A stretch of 64,000 nucleotides of DNA from Polydactylus sextarius (GCA_016801845.1 CM028919.1:5945001-6009000); one strand, 5' to 3'. Positions 1 through 13,960 are shown, numbered from the stretch's first letter. Program-made: numbers and translations. Notes: a model not told the origin generated them from the sequence alone.

Positions 1-1991
1 CACAGGGAGACACAAGGAACTTAGAGCTTTGCATTTTACAAATGAAAGCGTAGCCACCCTCCATGTTTCCACATAATCCTTCAATTTTTAACCCCGCATC
101 AGAGTGTTTGACTTTCTTCTCTGGATGTCACCTTTCAGGACCCTTCATCCAATTCAAGGGCTCTGACAGACTTTTTTTAGGCTTTAGAGACCCCCTTTCT
201 GCTGCCTCACGGGGCGCACTCCAATGAAAGTGCTCAGGTGACCAGAAAATGAGGGCATTATCACAGGCATATGCTTGTAGCAACAGAGGATCAGGCCAGA
301 TTAGAGCCTATCATGGCTCAATAAAGCACTAAGCTGAAGAGCAAACCTTTGCTGTGTACCGTAAGGCTTCCTTCACTCTCTGCTGGTCATTGTTTAACAG
401 GATCAGTAACTAGATCTTCTATACACACATACACACACTGAGCTTTAATCTAAGCATGTGTTTGAGAGCAGAACCCATAGAAGACGCGCTGCAGCTTTTG
501 TTTACTACCATTTTTCTCAATGTCACTTGGATATGACGGCTCTGAGATGAAGATTGTAAAGGGGGAAATGATCAGCAGGAGCAGATATGTGAGACTGGTT
601 CAGTTTGCTTCATCTATGGATCTAAATGTTTCCCCATGACAACCAATGTCTGGGGAGAGAGATATAAAATTGTTTCACAAAGTGTGCGAACACGTCGACA
701 AGTGTTTCTGAGAACGTGGAGTGCTGCCCTTTGTTATCTCTCGCCACTCGGACAAACTGTTTGGTGATTTATTCATTTACACTGCCTGAAACAATTGCAT
801 TATCTTGACCGCAACAAAAAGACACAAAAGCGCTATGAAAATCCCCCAGGATGTTTATGAGTCACTAAAGAGTCCAATAACTTTCCCCTTCATCTTTAAG
901 CAGCCGCGGAGGGTTGCATGCTGAGGAGGGCTGCAGGGCGAGAGGAGTCAGGAGGGGGATCCAGGCCCAGGGAGAGATGCTGATTATGGCGAGGATGAAA
1001 AGAGTCCAGGCTCTCTCCTTTGGAGCTGAATGGAGCTTGGTCAGCAGGCTGTCCCATACACTGGCCTGCTCCATGCTGCTAGAACTTCATAAATTACCCC
1101 ACAATTACCCTGGAGGGACACTGAGGGAGGAAAGACAGACCAGAGGGGGGGTGAGATAGTGAAAGGGGAAAAGAGCAGAACCGGTTGCCAAGCAGATCGT
1201 CATCAGGAGGTGTAGGACCCAGCTCCAGATGTTGGCCTTCAGGTTGCAGAGGTCCAAATGATGGTGGCCTCATGAAAACTGTCACTGTCATATTAGAAAG
1301 ATTCACTCTATAGAATGAGAGTATGTAACACGGACACTGTTCAGAACAGGGAATAACGTTTTATTCTCACAAATTAAAAGTTGAGTTTTGCTGCTACAGA
1401 CTGGTCCGAATGACCAGCAGCATATGATGGTTAATGTTGACAATCATTAGTAAACTTTAGATAGACATTGGTCTCTAAAAACCAGACAGAAGGACAAGGA
1501 CTTTTTTCCTTGGGTCAGCTGCTACCATAACATTATATTTCCCTGCTTGACATCATCCCATAATAATTACTTTTCACTGCTTAATCCATCATTTTCCAGT
1601 CAGTGAGACACAAATAATCCACAGAACAAACCGTCAGAGAGACAGTTTTCAGTTTCTCAGTGAGGCTGCTAAACTTTGTGAATTTAAATTTTCAAAACTC
1701 ATATCTTCCACAAACACAACACTGTTTATCTCCATAAGTTTGAGCTGGAGACAGAAATATCAAATCTTGGGTTATCGTAACCTAAACTAACTACTCTACT
1801 TTATCGAATAAAGTTAAAAAATAAATGTGTTTTTGCTTTTATTTTTCATCCAAACTGATGTTTCAGACTGTGACGATCTGTGGTACTTAAGGATGCATGA
1901 GCAGAAGGGAGATACAGATGCTGTGGTTTGGGGTTTAAACAGTTGGCAAATCCTAATTGATCAAAAAATGACATACAGGTCTATAGAGATG

Positions 1992-2035
1992 CACACACAC
2001 ACACAGACACACACACACACACACACACATACACA
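1992..2035. repeat. (CA)n microsatellite
   Basis: About 44 bp of CA repeat with a single CAGA interruption and a CATACA end. It creates the spurious His-Thr and Cys-Val frames seen around it. Confidence 0.95.
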
Positions 2036-2321
2036 ACGTATATCTGTTGGGCATTGTGCTGGCCACACTTTTGAACAGTTGGCCACTCACTGGTGCATGG
2101 GGGTGGCTTTGTGTTGGCGGTCTGCAGACTTCTGCCGCTCTGCGCCCCCCTTCTGTCTCCTCCATCCCCCTCGTCTCCGACTTCTCCAGTCTGATAAACC
2201 AGGGGACCTGCTCGCCCAATAATTTCCCTCCCCAAAGCCCAGGCACGACTCCTGCCTTTCATCAGCACCATTGTTTCAGTCTGTTACCTCCGCTTGTGCT
2301 GCTTCACCACGGCAACACATG

Positions 2322-2353
2322 CACAGACACACACAAACACACACACACACACA
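2322..2353. repeat. Interrupted (CA)n microsatellite
   Basis: CA repeat broken by GA and AA interruptions; probably not very variable in length. Confidence 0.9.
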
Positions 2354-2946
2354 GTAGTGCCCCCCTCTTCCTCCCTCGTCCCTGTCCCATCTGTGGATAG
2401 GCCTGCCATGTGTCTATTCATAAGGATGCCGGCGGCAACGCCACTGTATGTGGAAAGTACATGATGCTGTCCTTTTGTGTGGGGCTCAGTCCTCATCTAC
2501 TTACCGCTGACCTCGGGGTCAACACACACAATAACCTGAGTGTTGGTGGCCACTGGCGATCCTCATTGGCCCGTGATTGACGACCTGATCAATGGTGTGT
2601 GTGAGTGTGTGTGCGCCCACATGTGTTTGGTCTCTATACAGCTTCTACAGACCCATTGAATTGAGCGTGTCTGTTTTGTAAGTATTGGTCTTTTGAAGGC
2701 ATCAGACTAGTTAGTGACACACAATTGAATTCTTTGCCTTTTGGTTTGATGTAGTGAAATGGAGAACTGCAATTTAGCTCAATAGGCACATGTCTTGTAT
2801 GGAAATGTTGGGGAAAAAAAGAGAAAAAAAAGTTAAAGCACAATTTTTGCAGCTGTACTGCTTTAATATTCTGTTACAATTTTGAAATGATTTATTTTGA
2901 ATTCTGTCATATCTCCTCAGTCTGTCATCTTCATATTACCTTGGTC

Positions 2947-2990
2947 TTTTTTTTTTTTTTTTTTTTGATTACACACACACACTCACACAC
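2947..2990. repeat. Poly-T plus (CA)n
   Basis: Twenty T residues, GATT, then a (CA)n stretch interrupted by CTCA. No retroposon body is recognisable beside the homopolymer. Confidence 0.9.
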
Positions 2991-5289
2991 ATTCACTCCA
3001 CCCATGGGGCTCAGGTGGGTGATTACAGATGCACATTAAACCTTAATTCACATATGGCTCCATCTGAATACTGATGAGGAGATCTGCTCCTGTGGCACAT
3101 TATCATCCGGTGTCCAACATTGCTGAAGCACCGTTGGTCCCTATAGCTGTTCGCTGTGTCCTTGTAAGAGTGACGGGCGAAAGAAAAACACACACAGTGA
3201 CTCTCGGTCACATAATGTGAAGGACAAAGTCAGATTGGTTGTGTTGTTCTCTGATTTTCTGACAAAAACCAGGCCGTGACCCTTCGCTTTATAGGCCTCC
3301 TGTTGTTCAACCAGTGGAAGCGGCACCACTCTTGACTTGGCTAAATCAGAACAGAGATTTGTTATACTGCTCTTATACTGAATCCATGCTTTTTGATATT
3401 CTGCATCCTGCATCCATACTGTATCATCATCATCCTGTGTGAAATCATGCAACTGCGTAGTCACACATTATACTTGACATGCCTTCTGAGCCCGAAGCGT
3501 GAAACTTAACGTAACACATCAAAACTTCTGACAGAGCCGTCGGCAGTTAAGTTGATTTGTGGGTAAAGTGAGAAGCAGGTTTGGACGAGGAAGAAGAAAT
3601 CATGGGGAAAAATGGCAGTGATATGAGACTGGTCCTTGAGTAGTACACACAAACAATTTAAGAGGATTGATTTCCTTGTACTCAGATTTTTCTTGTTTTG
3701 GTACAAAAGAAGAACATGACTGTTGTGATCAGTTCATCAAGTCATGAACAGATAGGCTGCCTTTATTCTTAGAGGGATAACACACTTGTTTTTAAAAACT
3801 GCAGGGTATTTTCTGCTAGTCTGACTGGAGTTTGAATATGATTTAAAAATCTTTTTTAAATTAAAATATATTTATATGTATATGTAACAAACTTGTACAT
3901 TCAACATTTAAATACCTTCTGATTTCGTAAGAGTTTTGTATGATCAGTGCTGCTTTAAATTGTCACATTACATTATTGTTTGGATGTTTATTTCTTTGCT
4001 GACGCCATGTAAAGCACTTTGTGACTCATTTCTGAAGTGTACAGTTTTACATCTTAGTAATATAATTCACATCACTGCCAGACGAAATGTGGTGACTTGC
4101 AGGTTACACATTAATATGAAATGTTATGTAATCTGACATGGTTTAATTATTTCACACCAGGCTTACAGAAGGCATATTTGTATGGTACCTATAATAGAAC
4201 AGATCATTCAAAATGAAAATGGCAATATTTTTAAAGAGCAATACAAATGGAAAAACAAAACAAAGAAAATAACTGAAGTCCTAGATCAGAAACAGAATTA
4301 TAGTGAAGTATATCTGGATCAGTCAGTGTACTGATAGGACTGCAATGATTTACATAAATGCTTCCATTTCTGTCTTGAAATAAATATTAGGTCACTATGC
4401 ATTTTTCAGTGAAAGGGAAAGTTCACCCTGAGATCTCTGCCTGCAGAAGCAGCCTGTTCCTCAGCTGCCTCACCAGGCTGCTGTCATATTTCTGTGTGGC
4501 CTCTCAGCTGCATGAGGGCTCAGTGTAGGTTTATAGCAACCTTTGTCATTGATATCATTCTTTGTCTCACTTTTCCTGTCTCGTAGAGGCACAGGCCTCT
4601 AAGTTTTGGCCCAACAGATCCTGCCCTGCTGAGTGCAGCATTAAATATCAATACACGTTTACGAGGGCCTGTAAATACTCGATACAGAGGAGAAGCTCTG
4701 AAAAGAGAGAGAACCAGGCGCAGTGTTTTTTACCGTGTGCATGGAGATGGAAAGTGGGGCAGGGGAGGAGAGGTGAGGAAATGGGCAAGAGACAGAAATG
4801 TAAAGGAATATGAAAAGATAAATAAAAAGAGCCCTGCGGGGTGTCACATAAGTGTCCACCTGTCACAGCGGAGGCTGGTTGTAAATCTGAAGTCTTTCAC
4901 AGCCTAAATATTGTTAAGCTTCATGATCTATCATGCAGAAAAGCTGTAATTTCCAGCAACTTGTAATTAATGATTTTATTTATGTTTTCCAACCAGAGGC
5001 ACCGACACGTACAAAGAATTCTTTAAAGTTTTCACCCTGCTTCATTTCCCAAGTAATCTATTATTCATGATGTGTTCATTCCCTAAAAGATTTAAAGATC
5101 AGAGAGTAATGAAGCACTGTAGACTTAAAGGCCGAGTACACAGCTCTGAAACAAAAGGTCCCATAAAAGTACAGCTCTAGTGACTGTGTGGCAGTATATT
5201 TGAGGGACAGGGGGCAGGAGGGGGTGAGCCCCTGCTCCGGCCTTTAAAAGATTAACCCTGAGCCCACAAAAGCACAGGGGGCCAGGACA

Positions 5290-5720
5290 TGAGTGGGCCG
5301 CTCGCTGGTTAAACATTGCCTGTGTTGGATCTCCCGTTATTGTCTAGTTAGGAGCTCTGCCTGGGCCCCCGTTAGCGCCACAGACACATATCTTGGCAGC
5401 CGGAGTGAGCCGATACAAAAGCTGTCGGTGCCCAAAAGGCAGAGATGGAGATGTATGGGTCCAGGGTGGGGTACTCGCCACGTGGGGCCCGCTGTCGTAA
5501 AGCCCAAAGCAGGACAGATTGGACAGCGGAGCCTCCCCCTCCTCGGTCCTTCTCTTTTTGTGTCTCTGCTGTGACAGTGATAAACGGGACACACAACCTT
5601 CCAGAACAACAAACAGACACTGCCTCATTTCCCCAATGTGGGCGAGGGCAGGCAAAAAGGAGGTGCCATCCCATTAGAGCCTGGGCTCAATGCTGCAGGG
5701 GCTGATGCAAAGAGAAAGGA
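5290..5720. other. GC-rich, both-strand-open island (possible regulatory DNA)
   Basis: This block is markedly GC-richer than its neighbours, has no simple repeats, and is open in several frames on both strands at once. Simultaneous openness on both strands is what GC-rich non-coding DNA produces, and none of the translations resembles a protein family. An enhancer or conserved element is an inference only. Confidence 0.25.
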
Positions 5721-7259
5721 GGGGGGGGTGGTTTAACTGGTGTGGAGGGGCCACTCGATCCAGGGGCCCCCCAACAGAGAGGGGACAGCTCTGCTGTTTT
5801 GTTTTCTCAAAAAAGTGTCATAAAAAAACTCTCCTTAATTGGTGCTCCATAAAATTAGCATCTCCAAGCTGATTAGATTTCCTCTCTCCTCAGATACCAT
5901 TGTGTCTCTCAGTGACCCCATCCCTGCCATTCACTTTCATCCCTTTCACAATTTTACTGGGCATCAGAGAAAAAGGAAACTCATGTAAGATTGTGCCCTT
6001 TGCCCTCCATTTCTCCTCCTCCCATTTGACTTAACCAGGTCCCATTGAAACAATTGCCTTCTGCTCAGCCACTGGAAAGTAAACTCATGATAACACAATG
6101 AATTTTGTTATGTTAAAGTGGCCGGAGGAGATGCCTCTGGAGTCATTTCGCTCTTTCCCTTTCAGTTTGTGCAACAATTGGAGTGAAACTATTGTGCTTT
6201 CGTTTATTTATGGTGCAAGCCACAAGTCTTTTTTGTCTACTCCCAAACCAAACTTCGGCACTGTTTGAATAACTTTGAGGGATGGACTGAGCAATTAGAA
6301 ATGAATCTAAATAGATTAAGTGCACTTCCTGAATGTAGAGCCATTCTGTCTTCCTAAATCTTAGATCACAAAAAACTTTTTTCCTCAGCAAAACCCTGTT
6401 TATATATATGCCAGAGCAGCACAGACTGAAATATAATCCCATTAACTGAATGGCAAGTCTATTACTCTGTTGCATAATGTGTCTTGCACGGCACGGATAA
6501 TCACCATCTTAGTGGAAATGGCAGCGAGATAAAGGGATTTGTGATGCCTTGACATCTTTATGGATGGAGTAATATGGTTGGTGGGACCATGAGCTCGCAA
6601 GAAAAAGTTTTTTGGCCCGTCTACTTTTACTGGTCTCAAATGTCACCCAGTGACTGATGCTTGACAAAACTTCATTACAGGTCATAATCATTTTATGTCA
6701 CTGGATGGATCTGTGTTTTTTCTGTACGTTTTTGTTCAATACGGAAACAAAGTGGGCTTTAAGAGAGAAATTTATGTGCACGGATGAGCAGTGCATTTTT
6801 ATTGTAGGATTAGCATACTTAAAAAATACAGTTCATGGTCAATGTCTAGTTTTGTGAATAATAACAAAAGTTGAGATTCAAATTGGCTAGTAGCTGCAAG
6901 AAGATTAGGATGGATTATTTTTCTGTGCTCACTAGCAGCAAAGTGGGATTCCAACCCAACATCACCATTATCCAGATAAACTTTTTAAGGGTCTAACGAC
7001 AGTATTAATAGTAATTTCAGATTCACTGCTTACTCCAAAATAATTAGTTTCCTTGCTTTCATTAAATCGAGTAAAATCAACAGTGTCCCTTCATCAAGGT
7101 CAGATATTTTTTTAGACTAAATGAACTCAAGTGTGATCTGTGTGTCAGACAGCAGTGGGAGGGACACATGAGGCTGTTAGGGATAGAGGGCAGGAGGGGG
7201 AGTATCATTGATATTCGCATATCACGGGGAAAGTGAGGGTTAAAGAGTGGGAACGTACC

Positions 7260-7540
7260 CAGACATTGTGATGCAAAGGGCACGGGAGGGTTAAACCAGG
7301 TTCTACTCAGCCCCCTGACCCGGGATCTCTTTGATGCTGTAGCCTTCAGGACATGAGCCCCCCTGAGGCGAGAGGGGGGGGTCTCAGTGTGGCGCGTCCC
7401 TGGGACCGGTCCACTGCCACCGAGTCAGCGGGATTTGGGGACATGCTTTTGTCCCCAAAGAAAATGTACGTGGCTTTGGGTGGGGCCGAGGGAAAGGTCA
7501 CATATAGGGAGCATGGAGGGGGGGAGACGGGTGAGATCAA
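7260..7540. other. GC-rich unique block (possible conserved non-coding element)
   Basis: High-complexity, GC-rich text with CpGs (CGCGTCCC, CCGGTCC, CCGAGTCAGCGGG) in an AT-rich environment. No ORF of interest: the frame at 7353-7595 is mirrored by an opposite-strand frame. Function unproven. Confidence 0.22.
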
Positions 7541-8678
7541 AACAAACAGACTAGGGAAACACATCAGATCACTTTCTCAGAGACTGGTTACATGATGCAT
7601 GTCTTATATTATCATGCACATCATGGATGTCCAGTTGTGTTGGAGAAACAGCTCCTGGAGTTCAGAGGGCGGGTCAGTTAGAGCTTCAGGACACATAGCA
7701 TCACAGCAGAAGTCATTCTGGGAAAAGAAAACACTCTTCATAGCTGTATAACTGTTCAAGACCAGAAACATTATTTTACCTTGTCATTCAATTTTCACAT
7801 CACTATTTTACTCCCCAGTAGGAACTGATCTTAATCTTCGGATTTTATATCCATAACATAAACAGAGTTTCTGTCATCTTTGCACCTGCCCGCAAACCAG
7901 ATTCCCTGTGGGATTATGTAAAAACTGAAGTTGAAGGTATACATCAGGCTTTTCAAGATGTTCTGAAATAGTTTGCTCAACAAGTTAACATGATCCTAGA
8001 TGACGACAAGGAAAAACACCAGACGTGGTCATAAAAAGGTGCTTTTTTAACATAAGAAAACAAAGTGGATATATTGGAAACAGCAGATACTGTGGCATTT
8101 CTCAGCATATCATATATGGAGTGAATGGTTTAACTTACCCTCATGGCATGAAGTAGATTATTTTATTTAATTAATGGCTTCCAGGATATTAAGAGCCAAC
8201 ACTTTAATTAAACAATCAACAGGGAATTGTTACTTAAAATGTTTTTGATCAGTTAGAATTCCATGTGCATGTTTTTTTTAAATAATATGTTAAAAATCTG
8301 TGACAGAAAAACTCTTGATAATGAGTTTCAGAGGAATTCTTTATCATTAACTGGACTGAGTAAAGAACAAGAGCAATTTTTTTATTAGGAATGAAAGCGC
8401 CTTCTAGTGGTGGCACTGAAGCAAGTCACCCTTTGCCACAGTCAAACACAGCAGGACGCTTCTCCAGGCTCCTGGGTATGGTAAAGAATGAAGAGCAAGC
8501 AATTTTTGTTAAGCTTTGTAAAATATTGGATTTTCCAAAATAAAAGCATCAGTAAAAGGTGCACACAGCAGTCAGTTTCTAAAGCATGATAATACACAAT
8601 TATTTTAACTTAAACTGTGAGTTTTTTACTTACTGCAGTAAATTTTATGCACTTTTCGATCTTTCATCTTGACCAGAT

Positions 8679-8683
8679 ACACA

Positions 8684-8721
<38 letters not shown>
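8679..8721. repeat. Compound (CA)11(GA)10 microsatellite
   Basis: Uninterrupted CA repeat switches directly to an uninterrupted AG repeat. The second half is a homopurine tract. Confidence 0.95.
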
Positions 8722-9229
8722 AACCTCCAGCTCAGACCTCTCTGTGCTCTGCCAAAGGCTAAGACACTCATTTAAGATAGATGGAGCGTATTCGAGTCAC
8801 TCATTCCCACTCCTCCCATGAATAATGCAGGACAGACAGCTGATGAGGCACATTTGGTTGTCAAGTTGAGAGGCAGGCGTACAGTTGCGTACAGGTGCAA
8901 TGGCTGATGATGTCTGACAAGCCTGTCTTTGAAGAACATAAACCCCCTCAGCACCCTCACCCCCCACTGGGACTCAACGTCATCCTCTGAGGACCTGAAC
9001 TCACCACCCCGCCTCAGTCTAAAGAGGAATTATGGGAATGATGAAAGAATTCAGCAGTTTAAATATCACTTTCAGGATAAATTACCCCAGAGGGTTTAAT
9101 ATTATTTAAAAAGGTTGAAACAAAGGTGACCATGTCATATGGTGGTCTGGTTGTCTCCTTGGATCTAATGCTTGTTTATGGGATGATAAAAGTTGACATT
9201 GTGGAGATCCAGGATCTTCTCCATCTCCA

Positions 9230-9700
9230 TATTCCACATTTTGATGCTAAACAGCCTCAGTGTGTTTGGAGAGGTGGCCCAGACGAGGCCCGGCACGTGT
9301 GTCCTCCATCATTTATGAGAGTTAATGCAGAGAGCGAGGGCGAGCAGCAACAACCTGCTCCCCCGGGAGACCTGCGGGCACAGGGAAATTACAAATCAGC
9401 AGCACCATAAACCATGCTGCCAGGAGGGATGAGCTGCAGACCTTGCTGGCATACGACCTGCTATGCTGCTTTCTTTATGCATTTGTTAGAGAACTGCAGA
9501 TAAACTGTGAAAAGACTGACTCCCTTGTTTGTGCATGAATAGCAGCCTCTCCAGGTGCTAATCTCCTGCATTTCTGATTAAAGAACCCCAGCAGTAAACA
9601 ACCCGACTTCCCTCGGGGTTGTTTGTCCCTCCTTGCTGTGTGAATTTTACGTAATCTCGAACTTTCCGTCATTTTTATGTCTCCGGGCGACAGGCGAGAC
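9230..9700. other. High-complexity block resembling a conserved non-coding element
   Basis: About 470 bp free of repeats, of balanced composition and with homeodomain-like TAAT words, TTTATG, GGGCGACAGG and CpG-containing words. Such texture is typical of developmental enhancers in gene deserts next to receptor genes. Conservation cannot be measured here; the 94-aa frame at 9126-9410 looks non-coding. Confidence 0.28.
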
Positions 9701-11394
9701 ATGAAAACGGCGACAACAGGATTTGAGAAAGTCCTTCAAAAAAGGACAAAAAAAAAGTCTTTCATTCAACTTCAACTAATCCTCCCAGCCTCCCTTTAAT
9801 TTTCCTTCTGCTGAAATATCATTTGACACAAAAAAGACAATCATCCAGTCTTAATATGGCCATTACCAATGACACATCACTGAGAAAAAATTTTCCTGCT
9901 GAAATCTGAAGCAGATTATAAAATTTTTGTCACATTTGGCACATTTTCACCTCCCATTTCTCTATAAATCCACCACTCTGAAGCTCCTCAACTTTGTTTC
10001 GGGGGGAGGAGACAGTGCTGATATCCTGGGGCAGAGGAAGACTCTTTCTCCCCTCCTTTTTGCCTTCTCCTCCTCTTCACCTCACTCTCTGAAAAGTAAT
10101 TTAATTCTGTTGCCAGTTTATCCTGTGAATAAAGGAGGCGAGGAGGAGGAGAGGAAGAGCTTGAGGGGGCTCACAGTTCTGTTAACGTTGTCCTTCCTTT
10201 TTTACTGCCTTTCATGCTAAATGACTAAAGCTTGGAGCTAACAAGGATGTCATGATCACAGCTGTGGGTGTTGCGATACATGGAAATCCCGCGAGCTTTT
10301 GTAGCTCATGGGAATAAAATATTATCTAAATGTGACTCATCTTAAATTCATTAAAGAGCATGAAAATGTTCATTTCTGTTTTGTTCCCACTTATACCTGC
10401 CAGGAAAAAGAGCAAGTAACAAGAGCAAGGAAGTTAAACAGAGACTTTTTCACATTTAGTATCAGTCATCACACCCTGACCTTAGCCAGTGTCTGTCTGG
10501 GGCGGCCTAACCACGGCCTGACAGAGAAGGTAAACTCCTGATTAATGATATTTCATAGTGGTGGAATATTCATCTGTGTACAATCTCTTGCCTCCACTGG
10601 TTTTCTCCTCTCGCCCTGGCTCAGCAATGTCACTGTGACTTTGCAGAACCCTTCTCCACTTAAAGACTGTCTATTTTTACGGCACATTTATGGGCGGACA
10701 AACATTATGCACCATTTCAGTGACCTCAGAGGAGAGGTGGAGAGAGACAGACGGAGAGGTGCAGCACTTGAGAGAGTTTATTGGACTTCACAGGAGTAAT
10801 TGCATCGTGTGTGTACGTGTACGTGTGTGTTTTGCTTGTGTGCATGTCTGGTTACACATACAGACTTATTCAAGGCTACTGGAGCGCAGTAAAGTCGTAC
10901 ACCAGACAGCTTTCAAGCTGCTTTGAAGCATCCATCTTGTACTGTCCACAGCCACTGACAGGGGGAGCTGTGGATCTCCTCTCAACCCTCACTCAGCAGA
11001 CAGTGAGCAGATCTGACGTGTTCAACACTTACAAAATCACACATCAGCATCTACCCTGTTACATAGTCTGTGACAGCCGCTGCAGTCTACTGTAAATGTG
11101 TTTTGGTGCATACACACATCAGCAATTAAAGTGTTTCTTTTATTGCAGCCTTCATATTCTTCTAATTGCAATGTGTTAATTGGTAGAGAGGCAGTGATAG
11201 AGAAAGAGGCGAAGTCAAGAGAGAGCAGCAGTATGTTATTATCAAGTAACTCTCTGTGGGGGGGTTTAAATCTCCTAAAACACCCAGCGGAACAGGAAAG
11301 CCGCAGGGTTTCCCTAGAGGCTGTTTTACCTGCAGAGAGTGTAACAGAGAGAGAGAGGAGATACAGCTGTCAGTAAACTCACAAGGGACATGCC

Positions 11395-11396
<2 letters not shown>

Positions 11397-11434
<38 letters not shown>

Positions 11435-11441
11435 TGTGTGT
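11397..11441. repeat. (TG)n microsatellite
   Basis: About 45 bp of TG repeat with one TGAG interruption near its end. Confidence 0.95.
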
Positions 11442-11759
11442 TCTAATAAGTAAATGCCATAAATGCCAGAAACAAAAGAATAAGCAGAAAAATATCAGGA
11501 ACCCACAGTGATGATAAAATCAGACAATATCAGAAAAACATGGCTCGGATTATTTAAAAACAATACATTTAATTCATAATCCTCAATAATCCATGCCTTG
11601 TCTTAGGAATTAGTATATAGTATATATTAGAATTATTATGTTAGGCATATTTGTTTTGTTTTACTTTAAGCCTCTAAAATCTGATAAAATTCCACCATTT
11701 TATAAAATATTCAAATAAAACAAGGAAGAGGCTGGTTGATCTTGTCATCTTGTCATTTT

Positions 11760-12110
11760 TTTTTTAAGTAGGCTGATGTTTTGGGAAATATGTTTATTTG
11801 CTTTCATTCCCCTGAAAAAAGGCAAAGTTCTCATGTTTGTGTGTTTAAGCACCAAGTTGTGTTCTCTATAGGCAATTAGCCTATCTTAGCACTTAGCATA
11901 AAGTCTAAAAACCGCTAGCTTATGTCTGGTTTGAAAAGATGTCCATTAGTGAGTTTACTTACATTTGGACCAAACCAGTTTAGTTACTGTACAGTAGTTA
12001 GTTGTTTACGGTCTTTTTTTTGCTAATCTAGGCTAATTACTACCCAGCGCATATTTATTTATATTTATTTCATATTTAGCACAAAACTCCAGGCAAGAAT
12101 TGTTAAGCTT
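11760..12110 (+). repeat. Dispersed fish repeat relic (TTAGCATAAAG type)
   Basis: The text GATGTTTTGGGAAATATG, then CACTTAGCATAAAGTCT and AACCGCTAGCTTATG in this order, is familiar from a high-copy non-coding repeat of percomorph fish. No coding capacity or clear ends are visible. The classification is from recall and should be tested against a repeat library. Confidence 0.5.
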
Positions 12111-13429
12111 CTTTTTACAACTTGTCTAAAGCTGAATCAACACCTTTCTGAAGCAGCAAGTAAAATAACTAACCTTCATTCAGATAGGACATCTTACACA
12201 GCCTTTGTATTATAAACCGCATTAGTTTCAGGCAGATGATTTTCAGCCATCGTGGCTTTTAGTCAAGGCTACATTGAACTTTATTGGTTCCTATAGTTCC
12301 TATGCAGCTAGAGTCCTGTACCTAATGCCTTTAAGGATGACAAACGGATTCGCCCCCCTAGTGTGAGGTGCTTTCAGTGCCTGTGATGCTTCTTGGCTCA
12401 TGGTATTGTCACGTACGTTACTCGGTTTTACATCAGGCCACACATCCCTCATGAAAATCCCCCTCACGCTCACTCTACCGTAACGAGTCCAGTTCACTGT
12501 AGCTTCTATTTTTACAAGCCCGTTAGGGCTTTTATTCCTCCTGTGCACAGGCCTCACAAAATCACTAAAACACAACCGAGAGCACATTTTGGAGGGAAAT
12601 TTTATTCACAGTTTTATAGAATTAGTGACAATTTCATGGTGAAAGTAACAGGGGAGGAGCTGAGGAAATCAAAAGAGGATTTGTAGATTCATCAGAGGAA
12701 GGAGTGGGACTGGAGCTGCTATAATGTTTGGTGTCAGCTTGAGTTAGGGTGGTCATGTGCAGCGTTCAGTGGCTTCTTGCCAGGCAGGCAGGAAAAGAAA
12801 CACTCTGTTCTGCTTTCATCTTCTGTTGTTTTGGCTCAGTAATCCTCTGCCCTGCTCCATATGGAACTGTAGAAACCTTTAACTGTAAATCATGAACATG
12901 TCAACAGTTAAAGGATAGAATAAAATTTTATATCTTTAAGGACATCACATAAGAGCATTGTTTGGATGAATGTCTTTATGTAAAACAGGCTTGTGATCAG
13001 ATCAGATACCACTGACTGAAAAGCAGCAGCAGGCTTTGAATACAATTCAGCTGCCACTGCTCATATGAAGTCTACAGTAGGGCTCCTGGGGCTACTGTAA
13101 TGTATAATCTAAACATGTTTGTGTCAGATAGCTGGGAGCTGTATGGAAATTGTATCAGAGTGCATATAAAACACGATCTGAGTGTACTGAGACAGAGACA
13201 AAATCAAACAGACACATTCTGCATATGATTACAGTGATTCCTCCAGAGAGAAGAGGCTCAGATAGAATCAGAGTTCACTGCACAGAGAATATGCGACTTC
13301 CTGTATGAATGGGAATTTCATCAGGGGTCAAAACAAAGATGCTATTTGTCATTGTAATTAGTTTTCTATAAAGAGGTAAATATTACTATAATGACACTCT
13401 CATGAGCATATGAAACAAAAATCAATATA

Positions 13430-13960
13430 ATGTCTCCCGGTGGTGACGGCTGTGAACGGAGACGTTATGTTTTTGAGTTATGTTATGTTTTTTTCATACG
13501 TCCCATTTTTGTGAAAGTCATATTTCAGGAACACTTTGAGAGAATCTTGTAAAATCACTTTGACTTAAGGATTAAGTGATTACATTTTGTGGCCAAAGGT
13601 CAAAGATCACCATGGTGCTCACAAAACCATGTTATTGGCCCTTTTGAATGCAATAACTCAAGGCCACCTTGAGCAAATGTCTTCAAATTTAATGTATTGA
13701 TGGTCAAAGGTCAAAGGACATGGTGACCTGACGTTCATGTAAACATGTTATATCAGGAATGAACTGAAGGAATTACATGACGTCTGACACAAACGTTCAC
13801 TTCAACAGAAGAAAACATGGCCTCTTGAATATGATATCTCAAGAACAGTTGGAGTTAATACAGAACAAATTCAGAGGAAAACCATCAAAGTCAAGGTCAC
13901 AGTTGCTGCAAACAACATGTTTTTGGCCATAATATATCATTCATCATTCTAATTTCCTAC
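13430..13960 (+). repeat. Dispersed fish repeat with diverged sub-units containing GGTCAAAGGTCA
   Basis: Several loosely similar sub-units of roughly 80-120 bp each carry a TCAAGAACA- or AACTCAAG-like phrase, an (A)CATGTT(TTTGGCC) phrase (13628, 13743, 13914) and a GGTCAAAG-type phrase (13597, 13702). This pattern is known from abundant non-coding repeats in fish. It brings along nuclear-receptor half sites. Confidence 0.5.

Larger units (their letters stand above)
1..5289. other. Intergenic DNA, no gene recognised
   Basis: Mostly unique AT-rich sequence with CA repeats near 2.0, 2.3 and 3.0 kb. Stretches at about 30-360, 600-800 and 4880-5080 are of higher complexity and could be conserved elements. 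Every frame longer than 60 codons is short, low-complexity or mirrored on the other strand. Confidence 0.5.
5721..11759. other. Intergenic DNA, no gene recognised
   Basis: Unique sequence with the compact GC-rich blocks at 7.3 and 9.2-9.7 kb and microsatellites at 8.7 and 11.4 kb. No splice-bounded coding frame is recognisable. Confidence 0.5.
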
